Below, piece by piece: positions 34,824 to 41,690 of a DNA stretch of 41,690 nt; the stretch's first letter is position 1, and each line of letters begins with the position of its first letter. The notes under the pieces are model-generated. The model was not told the DNA's origin and made no database searches. It saw only the letters and a list, made by a program, of their open reading frames with translations. A program made the position numbers and the translations under genes. The DNA comes from an uncultured Rivibacter sp. (GTDB lineage: Bacteria; Pseudomonadota; Gammaproteobacteria; Burkholderiales; Burkholderiaceae), in NCBI GenBank assembly GCA_946481025.1, contig CAMLNA010000021.1, positions 1 through 41,690 of the forward strand. Direction: 5' to 3'.

Positions 34824-36575
34824 TCAGCTCGCGAGTCCGAGCCGCACCTTCAGGTGCTGCAGCACATCGCCCGGCGCGAGCTTGGTGGCAGCGGCGTCCC
34901 GGCGGCCCTGGTACTCGAGCTGGCCTTCCTTCAGGCCGCGGTCCGAGATCACCACCCGGTGCGGCACGCCGATGAGTTCCCAGTCGGCGAACATCGCGCC
35001 GGGGCGTTCGCCGCGGTCGTCGAGCATCACGTCGACGCCTGCGGCCAGCAGGTCGTCGTGCAGCTGGTCTGCTGCCGCCTTGACTTCGCCGCTGCGGTCG
35101 TAGCCGATGGGGCACAGCACCACGGTGAACGGCGCGATCGCGTCGGGCCAGACGATGCCGCGGTCATCGTGCGTCTGCTCGATTGCCGCGCCCAGGATGC
35201 GGGTGACGCCGATGCCGTAGCAGCCCATCTCCATGAACTGGGGCTTGCCGTTCTCGTCGAGGTAGGTGGCGTTCATCGCCTTCGAGTACTTGGTGCCGAG
35301 GTAGAACACGTGGCCCACCTCGATGCCGCGCTGGATGGCCAGCACGCCTTGGCCGTCGGGCGAGGGGTCGCCTTCGACCACGTTGCGGAGGTCGGCCACG
35401 AGGTCGGGCTCGGGCAGGTCGCGGCCCCAGTTGACGCCGGTGAGGTGGAAGTCCGCCTCGTTGGCGCCGCAGACGAAATCGCTCATGTTGGCCACGGTGC
35501 GATCGGCCACGACCTTCACCGGCTTGCTGAGGCCGATGGGGCCGAGGTAGCCGGGCTTGCAGCCGAAGTGTTCTTCGATCTCGGCGACCGTGGCGAAGCG
35601 GTAGCCTTCCTTCAGGCCCGGCACCTTGCCGGCCTTCACTTCGTTGAGGGCATGGTCGCCGCGCACCAGGAGCAGCCAGACGGTGGTCTTGGCCACATCA
35701 CCATCGGCGCTCTTTTCGTCAGTGGCGAGCACCAGCGATTTCACCGTCTGCGACAGCGGCAGCTTCAGCAACTCGGCCACGTCTTCGCAGGTGGCCTTGC
35801 CGGGAGTGGGCGTCTTCTGCATCGCCTGCACAGGCGCGGCACGCTCGGCCACGAGCGGCACCGCTTCGGCCAGCTCGATGTTGGCGGCGTAGTCGCTCGT
35901 GGGGCAGTAGACGATGGCGTCCTCGCCGGTTTCGGCGATCACCTGGAACTCGTGCGAACGATCACCGCCGATCGCGCCGGTGTCGGCCGCGACCGCCCGG
36001 TATTGCAGGCCGAGCCGGTCGAAGATCTTGCGGTAGGCCGCGTACATGAGGTCGTAGCTCCTGCCGGCGGCCTCGGCGTCGCGGTCGAAGGAATACGCGT
36101 CCTTCATGGTGAACTCGCGGCCGCGCATCACGCCGAAGCGGGGCCGGCGCTCGTCGCGGAACTTCGTCTGGATGTGATAGAAGTTTTTCGGCAGCTGGCG
36201 GTAGCTGCGCAGTTCCTGGCGCGCGATGTCGGTCACCACCTCTTCGCTGGTGGGCTGGATGATGAAGTCGCGCTCGTGCCGGTCCTTCACGCGCAGCAGC
36301 TCGGGACCCATCTTGTCGAAGCGGCCGGTCTCCTGCCACAGCTCTGCAGGCTGCACCACCGGCATCAGAAGCTCCACCGCGCCGGCGCGGTTCATTTCCT
36401 CGCGGATGATGTTCTCGACCTTGCGGATCACCCGCAGGCCCATCGGCATGTAGTTGTAGATCCCGGCGCCCAGGCGCTTGATGAGGCCGGCCCGCATCAT
36501 CAGCTTGTGGCTCACGACCTCGGCGTCGGCAGGAGCTTCCTTGAGAGTCGAAATGAAGAACTGGGAGGCTTTCAT
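34824..36575 (-). CDS. proS: prolyl-tRNA synthetase ProS (bacterial type, with editing domain)
   Basis: Class II synthetase that charges tRNA-Pro. 583 residues. Motif 1 (about 65-75), motif 2 ([17 protein letters not shown]) and motif 3 ([14 protein letters not shown]) are visible. An inserted INS/YbaK-like editing domain (about 230-380), with KSLVLATDE and GFxxPVGL-type GYLGPIGL, removes mischarged Ala. The C-terminal anticodon domain begins near 475. Its tRNA-Pro substrate is encoded at the end of this window. Transcribed divergently from rppH. Confidence 0.97.
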   Translation of the reverse strand: MKASQFFISTLKEAPADAEVVSHKLMMRAGLIKRLGAGIYNYMPMGLRVIRKVENIIREEMNRAGAVELLMPVVQPAELWQETGRFDKMGPELLRVKDRHERDFIIQPTSEEVVTDIARQELRSYRQLPKNFYHIQTKFRDERRPRFGVMRGREFTMKDAYSFDRDAEAAGRSYDLMYAAYRKIFDRLGLQYRAVAADTGAIGGDRSHEFQVIAETGEDAIVYCPTSDYAANIELAEAVPLVAERAAPVQAMQKTPTPGKATCEDVAELLKLPLSQTVKSLVLATDEKSADGDVAKTTVWLLLVRGDHALNEVKAGKVPGLKEGYRFATVAEIEEHFGCKPGYLGPIGLSKPVKVVADRTVANMSDFVCGANEADFHLTGVNWGRDLPEPDLVADLRNVVEGDPSPDGQGVLAIQRGIEVGHVFYLGTKYSKAMNATYLDENGKPQFMEMGCYGIGVTRILGAAIEQTHDDRGIVWPDAIAPFTVVLCPIGYDRSGEVKAAADQLHDDLLAAGVDVMLDDRGERPGAMFADWELIGVPHRVVISDRGLKEGQLEYQGRRDAAATKLAPGDVLQHLKVRLGLAS

Positions 36576-36683
36576 GGGCGCGATGACGGCGAAAACATGC
36601 CGGATGTCGGAAGAAGCAGGGAGCTTGCACGCCGCGGCTTGGGGTTAGCCGGGGGTCGGGCCATGGGGCCCGGTGCAATAATG

Positions 36684-36699
36684 ATTTCAGTACTGAAAT
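36684..36699. promoter_or_regulatory. 16-bp palindrome upstream of rppH
   Basis: ATTTCAGTACTGAAAT is a perfect palindrome 12 bp before the rppH ATG. AATAAT at 36677-36682 could be the -10, placing transcription start inside the palindrome. It may be an operator or form a 5' hairpin in the rppH mRNA. Confidence 0.5.
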
Positions 36700-36711
36700 T
36701 TGGGGTTGATT

Positions 36712-37302
36712 ATGCTCGACCGTGAAGGCTTCAGGCCCAACGTCGGCATCATCCTGCTCAACCAGCGGAACCAGGTCTTTTGGGGCAAGCGCATCCGGAC
36801 CCACTCCTGGCAGTTTCCGCAGGGCGGCATCAAGCATGGCGAAACGCCCGAGCAGGCGATGTTTCGCGAGCTGCACGAAGAAGTGGGCTTGCATCCGGAA
36901 CATGTGCGCATCATTGCGCGCACGCGCGACTGGCTGCGCTACGAGGTGCCCGAGCACTACATCCGGCGCGACGCGCGTGGCCACTACAAGGGCCAGAAGC
37001 AGATCTGGTTTCTGTTGCAGCTGACCGGCCGCGACAGCGACATGAACCTGCGCGCCACCGACCACCCGGAGTTCGACGCCTGGCGCTGGAACGAATACTG
37101 GGTGCCGCTGGACGTGGTGATCGAGTTCAAGCGCGACGTCTACCAGATGGCGCTGACCGAGCTCGCCCGCTACCTGCCTCGCACCAACCATCACAACCGC
37201 TACCTGCGCTCGGGCATGCGGCCGCATCGGCGCGACGACGACCACCATCCGTCGGTACCGCCCGAAGTGCCCGCGCCTGCGCCGAGCGAGGGCGAAAGCT
37301 GA
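36712..37302 (+). CDS. rppH: RNA pyrophosphohydrolase RppH
   Basis: Nudix hydrolase that removes pyrophosphate from 5'-triphosphate RNA ends and so starts RNase E decay. 196 residues. The Nudix box runs 38-60 (starting GGIKHGE, with REL and EEVG), preceded by THSWQFPQ. The C-terminal about 40 residues are His/Arg/Pro-rich and probably disordered, longer than in E. coli. ATG 36712 ([12 protein letters not shown]) is the family start. It faces proS with a 136-bp shared upstream region. Confidence 0.95.
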   Translation: MLDREGFRPNVGIILLNQRNQVFWGKRIRTHSWQFPQGGIKHGETPEQAMFRELHEEVGLHPEHVRIIARTRDWLRYEVPEHYIRRDARGHYKGQKQIWFLLQLTGRDSDMNLRATDHPEFDAWRWNEYWVPLDVVIEFKRDVYQMALTELARYLPRTNHHNRYLRSGMRPHRRDDDHHPSVPPEVPAPAPSEGES

Positions 37303-37375
37303 CCACGGCAGCACACGACGATGTGCGTGGCATCCAGGCGGGCGAGGCAGCCGTGCAGCGCTGCCTCGGGTTGCG

Positions 37376-38494
37376 CTAGACCAGCACCATGTTGTCGCGG
37401 TGGATCATCTCCGGCTCGGCGGTATAGCCGAGCAGCCGCTCGAATTCGCTCGACGGCTTGCGCGCGATGAGGCGCGCTTCGGCGCTGGAGTAGTTGGCCA
37501 GCCCGCGTGCGATCTGTACGCCGTCGGGATCGCGCACCGCCACCACGTCGCCGCGGTGGAAGTCGCCCGTCACTTCGACGATGCCGATGGGCAACAGGCT
37601 CTTGCCTTCGCCACGCAGCTTGTTCGCCGCCCCTGCGTCGACCATCAGCGTGCCGCGCAATTGCAGGTGGTCGGCCATCCACTGCTTGCGGGCGGCCTGC
37701 TTGGCAGTGCCGGCCACGAACAGCGTCCCGATGGCTTCGCCGCCCGCCAGCCGCACCAGCACGTCGGCTTCGCGCCCCCAGGCAACCACGGTGCTGGCTC
37801 CGCTGCCGGCCGCGCGCTTGGCCGCCAGCACCTTGGTGATCATGCCGCCCTTGCCGATGCTGGAGCCGGCACCGCCCGCCATCTGCTCGAGCGCCGGGTC
37901 GCCGGCCGTCACGACGTCGAGGAAGCGCGCGTTCGCATCCTTGCGGGGGTCGGCCGAGTACAGCCCTTTCTGGTCGGTGAGGATCACCAGCGCATCGGCT
38001 TCCACGAGGTTGGCCACCAGCGCGCCCAGCGTGTCGTTGTCGCCCACCTTGATCTCGTCGTTGACGACCGTGTCGTTCTCGTTGATCACCGGGATCACCT
38101 TGAGCGACAGCAGCGTGAGCAGCGTGGAGCGCGCGTTGAGGTAGCGCTCGCGGTCGGCCAGGTCCGCATGGGTGAGCAGCACCTGCGCGCTGCCCAGGCC
38201 GTGTTCGCGCAGCTTGGTTTCATAGATGTGCGCGAGACCCATCTGCCCTACCGCCGCGGCGGCCTGCAGCTCGTGCACTTCCTTCGGCCGGCTCGACCAG
38301 CCCAGGCGCTTCATGCCTTCTGCGATGGCGCCGCTGGAGACCATCACGACTTCGCGCCCCTGCGCAGCCAGCGCGGCCATCTGGCGGCACCAGTTGCCGA
38401 TGGCATCGGCATCGACGCCTCGGCCTTCGTTGGTCACGAGGCTGGAGCCCACCTTCACGACGATGCGGCGGGCGTTCTTCAGAACGTCACTCAT
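37376..38494 (-). CDS. proB: glutamate 5-kinase ProB
   Basis: First step of proline synthesis, phosphorylates glutamate; usually feedback-inhibited by proline. 372 residues. An amino-acid kinase domain with [12 protein letters not shown] at the N-terminus, [30 protein letters not shown] and [19 protein letters not shown] domain (about 275-372, [18 protein letters not shown]) ends the protein. AGGAG precedes ATG 38494, 15 bp after obgE. No proA is present here. Confidence 0.96.
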   Translation of the reverse strand: MSDVLKNARRIVVKVGSSLVTNEGRGVDADAIGNWCRQMAALAAQGREVVMVSSGAIAEGMKRLGWSSRPKEVHELQAAAAVGQMGLAHIYETKLREHGLGSAQVLLTHADLADRERYLNARSTLLTLLSLKVIPVINENDTVVNDEIKVGDNDTLGALVANLVEADALVILTDQKGLYSADPRKDANARFLDVVTAGDPALEQMAGGAGSSIGKGGMITKVLAAKRAAGSGASTVVAWGREADVLVRLAGGEAIGTLFVAGTAKQAARKQWMADHLQLRGTLMVDAGAANKLRGEGKSLLPIGIVEVTGDFHRGDVVAVRDPDGVQIARGLANYSSAEARLIARKPSSEFERLLGYTAEPEMIHRDNMVLV

Positions 38495-38509
38495 GGGGCT
38501 CCTGCGAAA

Positions 38510-39739
<1,230 letters not shown>

Positions 39740-39745
39740 TCAAAA

Positions 39746-39773
39746 ACAAAGCCCCGGCAAGCCGGGGCTTTGT
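39746..39773 (-). terminator. rho-independent terminator of rplU-rpmA
   Basis: 13-bp arms (39746-39758 and 39761-39773) around two bases; on the minus strand followed by TTTTG. It lies 20 bases past the rpmA stop. Almost the same sequence as the rplY terminator at 5569-5598. Confidence 0.85.
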
Positions 39774-39793
39774 GCGAGTGCCTGTAAGGCCGC

Positions 39794-40051
39794 TCAGACC
39801 GGCGTGACAACGACCGTCTTGCGGCTTTGCGGGCCCTTCTCGGTGAAGGACACCTCGCCGTCGATCAGGGCGAACAGCGTGTGGTCCTTGCCGGTGCCGA
39901 CGTTGGTGCCGGCGTGGAAGCGGGTGCCGCGCTGGCGCACGATGATCGAGCCGGCCGGCACGACCTGGCCGCCGAACACCTTCACGCCCAGCATCTTCGG
40001 TTGAGAGTCGCGGCCGTTCCGGGTGGAACCGCCGCCTTTTTTCTGTGCCAT
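39794..40051 (-). CDS. rpmA: 50S ribosomal protein L27
   Basis: 85 residues; the N-terminal tail reaches the peptidyl transferase centre. [16 protein letters not shown] is the classic start, with [22 protein letters not shown] following. AAGGAG precedes ATG 40051. It follows rplU by 30 bp and ends before a strong terminator. Confidence 0.98.
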   Translation of the reverse strand: MAQKKGGGSTRNGRDSQPKMLGVKVFGGQVVPAGSIIVRQRGTRFHAGTNVGTGKDHTLFALIDGEVSFTEKGPQSRKTVVVTPV

Positions 40052-40081
40052 GTTTCGAACTCCTTGGAGCTAAAGCCGTGA

Positions 40082-40393
40082 TCAGCCGTTGACCGCGCTG
40101 ATTTCCAGCTCGGTGAAGGTCTGACGGTGACCTTGGCGCTTCTGATAGTGCTTGCGACGACGCATCTTGAAGATGCGCACCTTGTCGTGCTTGCCATGCG
40201 CCACCACCGTGGCCTTGACGCTTGCGCCGGCAACCAAGGGAGTCCCAACCTTCAGGTCCGCGCCGTTACCCACGGCGAGCACCTGGTCGATCACGATCTC
40301 TTGGCCAACTTCCGCAGCAATCTGTTCTACCTTGATCTTTTCGCCAGCAGCAACCTTGTATTGCTTGCCACCGGTTTTTATGACCGCGTACAT
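40082..40393 (-). CDS. rplU: 50S ribosomal protein L21
   Basis: 103-residue 23S rRNA-binding protein. [14 protein letters not shown] at the start and [16 protein letters not shown] near the end are characteristic. AAAGGG precedes the ATG. First of rplU-rpmA. The frame runs on upstream, but MYAVI is the family start. A -10 box and a structured leader lie upstream. Confidence 0.98.
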   Translation of the reverse strand: MYAVIKTGGKQYKVAAGEKIKVEQIAAEVGQEIVIDQVLAVGNGADLKVGTPLVAGASVKATVVAHGKHDKVRIFKMRRRKHYQKRQGHRQTFTELEISAVNG

Positions 40394-40421
40394 ATCAGCC
40401 CTTTCAGTAACAAAGAACACC

Positions 40422-40446
40422 GCGCGAAGGGGCTCCCCCAAAGCGC
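40422..40446 (-). promoter_or_regulatory. hairpin in the rplU leader
   Basis: Symmetric stem: GCGC and GGGG pair with CCCC and GCGC, separated by a 3x3 internal loop, with a 3-nt apex. It lies in the predicted 78-nt rplU leader, about 30 nt before the start codon. A possible control element; I do not recognise a named leader family. Confidence 0.4.
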
Positions 40447-40477
40447 AGCTCCACGCCCAAGAGGCGAAGAGCCCGCG

Positions 40478-40483
40478 ATCATA
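40478..40483 (-). promoter_or_regulatory. putative -10 box of rplU
   Basis: Minus-strand TATGAT. A TTGACA lies 12 bp further upstream, too close for a normal -35, so the exact promoter is uncertain. Confidence 0.4.
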
Positions 40484-40548
40484 GCACAGCCGGGCTGTCA
40501 AGGTGCCCTGTCGCTTGGCCCGCAGCCGGGAGGCGCCTGGCCGCTCCC

Positions 40549-40554
40549 TATAAT
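40549..40554 (+). promoter_or_regulatory. putative -10 box of ispB
   Basis: Perfect TATAAT 47 bp before the GTG start of ispB. No convincing -35. It is divergent from the rplU promoter. Confidence 0.45.
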
Positions 40555-40601
40555 CCGCCGTCTGCTCACCGCGAGCCCGCTTCTGTTCAAGGGTCCCCAG
40601 C

Positions 40602-41585
40602 GTGTCCCCCGTCCCCACCACAACGCCCTCCGCCGCAGCGCTTCTGGCTGCCGACATGGCCGAGGTCGATGCCCTGATCCAGCGCCGCCTAGCGTCCGAC
40701 GTGGTGCTGATCAACCAGATCTCGCACTACATCATCAGCGCCGGCGGCAAGCGCATCCGGCCGATGCTGGTCCTGCTGTTCGCGCGCGCGCTGGGCTTCA
40801 ACGGCCCGGAGCGCTACGAGCTGGCCGCCACGGTGGAGTTCATCCACACGGCCACGCTGCTGCACGACGACGTGGTCGACGAGTCCGCCCTGCGCCGCGG
40901 CCGCGAAACCGCCAACGCGCTGTTCGGCAATGCAGCGAGCGTGCTGGTCGGCGACTTCCTTTACTCGCGTGCCTTCCAGATGATGGTGTCGGTGAAGCGC
41001 CTGCGTGTGCTGGAAGTGCTGGCTGACGCCACCAACGTGATCGCCGAAGGCGAGGTGCTGCAGCTGATGAACATGCACGACCCCGACCTTGCGGTCGAGG
41101 ACTACCTGCGCGTCATTCGCTACAAGACGGCCAAGCTGTTCGAGGCCAGTGCGCGCATGGGCGCGGTGCTGGCGGGCGCCGACCCGGTGCTCGAGGAAAC
41201 GTGCGCCTCCTACGGTCGCTCGCTGGGCACGGCCTTCCAGCTGGTGGACGACCTGCTCGACTACGAAGGCCTGTCGGCGCAGATGGGAAAGAACGTCGGC
41301 GACGACCTTCGCGAGGGCAAGCCGACGCTGCCCCTGCTCGTGGCCATGGCGCGCGGCACTGCGGAGCAACGAGCGCTGATTCGTCACGCCATCGAACACG
41401 GCGAGGTCCAAAAGCTGCCCGAGATCATCGAGATCGTGCGCGAAACAGGCGCGCTGGAAGCCACGCGCGAAGCGGCTCGCGCCGAGGCTTTGAAGGCTCG
41501 TGAATGCCTCGCTGCATTGCCAATGTCAGAAAGCCGCGAAGCTCTGCTAGAATTTTGTGTTCGTTCGGTGGATCGCTCTTCCTGA
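40602..41585 (+). CDS. ispB: octaprenyl diphosphate synthase-type polyprenyl synthase IspB
   Basis: Extends farnesyl diphosphate to the C40 side chain of ubiquinone. 327 residues from GTG 40602 (AAGGG upstream). Both aspartate-rich motifs are present: DDVVD (89-93) and DDLLD (216-220). GGKRIRP (48-54) binds the allylic substrate. Chain length (C40) is inferred from family resemblance and ubiquinone-8 use in this group. It is followed 53 bp later by tRNA-Pro. Confidence 0.94.
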   Translation: MSPVPTTTPSAAALLAADMAEVDALIQRRLASDVVLINQISHYIISAGGKRIRPMLVLLFARALGFNGPERYELAATVEFIHTATLLHDDVVDESALRRGRETANALFGNAASVLVGDFLYSRAFQMMVSVKRLRVLEVLADATNVIAEGEVLQLMNMHDPDLAVEDYLRVIRYKTAKLFEASARMGAVLAGADPVLEETCASYGRSLGTAFQLVDDLLDYEGLSAQMGKNVGDDLREGKPTLPLLVAMARGTAEQRALIRHAIEHGEVQKLPEIIEIVRETGALEATREAARAEALKARECLAALPMSESREALLEFCVRSVDRSS

Positions 41586-41638
41586 GCCGGTCCGACGAAC
41601 CCGCAGAGAGGCCCGGCACCGGGCCCATCACTGCAAAT

Positions 41639-41690
41639 CGGGGTGTAGCTTAGCCTGGTAGAGCGCTACGTTCGGGACGTAGAGGCCGGA
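41639..41690 (+). tRNA. tRNA-Pro (anticodon CGG), 3' end cut by the window
   Basis: Starts CGGGGTG TAGCTTAGCCTGG (shown as two parts), a Pro-type acceptor and D-arm. The anticodon stem-loop CTACG-TTCGGGA-CGTAG gives anticodon CGG. Sequence ends in the variable/T-arm region at the window edge. Confidence 0.92.

Overview
The window is one continuous, gene-dense stretch of a high-GC betaproteobacterial chromosome. It most likely belongs to the Burkholderiales (Rubrivivax/Leptothrix/Ideonella-type neighbourhood). The evidence is the gene order hemA-prfA-prmC-(insert)-grxD-ubiX, a TPR protein-lolB-ispE-tRNA-Gln-prs-rplY-pth run, rplU-rpmA-obgE-proB next to ispB, the C5 haem route (HemA), and a Bug/TctC-type extracytoplasmic receptor. 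The window starts inside ffh and stops inside a tRNA-Pro gene. I see no rRNA, insertion sequence, prophage, CRISPR array or plasmid feature, and no gap above about 180 bp lacks a gene or RNA.

Layout. 1-4414: ffh and a DUF2726 protein face ftsY. Divergent from ftsY is rsmD-coaD-ferredoxin. 4444-10722 (minus strand): TPR protein, lolB, ispE, tRNA-Gln, prs, rplY, pth and a DUF4124 protein. 10893-15074 (plus): mutM, a dynamin-like GTPase, mutY. 15071-19198 (minus): nadK-recN-rapZ-LON protein, every junction overlapping. 19267-20292: hrcA. 20323-23693: two CAU-anticodon tRNA genes (one looks like tRNA-Ile2, the other elongator tRNA-Met) bracketing a small catabolic cassette: a TctC receptor, a glucarate-dehydratase-like enolase and a divergent GntR regulator. 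23762-26408: YihY, a small periplasmic protein, miaB. 26416-27737 (minus): small membrane protein, queE, queD. 27845-32981 (plus): hemA, prfA, prmC, a putative outer-membrane barrel protein, grxD, ubiX. 33000-36575 (minus): proS, a DUF418 membrane protein, a lytic transglycosylase. 36712-37302: rppH. 37376-40393 (minus): rplU-rpmA and obgE-proB. 40602-41690: ispB and tRNA-Pro.

Most genes are core housekeeping: protein targeting (Ffh, FtsY), translation and tRNA or rRNA modification (RsmD, Pth, L25, L21, L27, PrfA, PrmC, MiaB, QueD/E, ProS), cofactors and isoprenoids (CoaD, NadK, HemA, IspE, IspB, UbiX), DNA repair (MutM, MutY, RecN) and cell envelope (LolB, transglycosylase).

The parts most worth a second look are these. 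(1) A perfect palindrome fills the spacer of a near-consensus promoter in front of the TctC/enolase cassette and is a likely GntR operator. (2) Five genes have a -10 box ending exactly 7 nt before the start codon, which predicts leaderless mRNAs. (3) A dynamin-like GTPase sits between the two oxidised-guanine repair glycosylases. (4) The QueD homologue lacks the usual catalytic cysteine. (5) Two ribosomal-protein genes share almost the same terminator hairpin.
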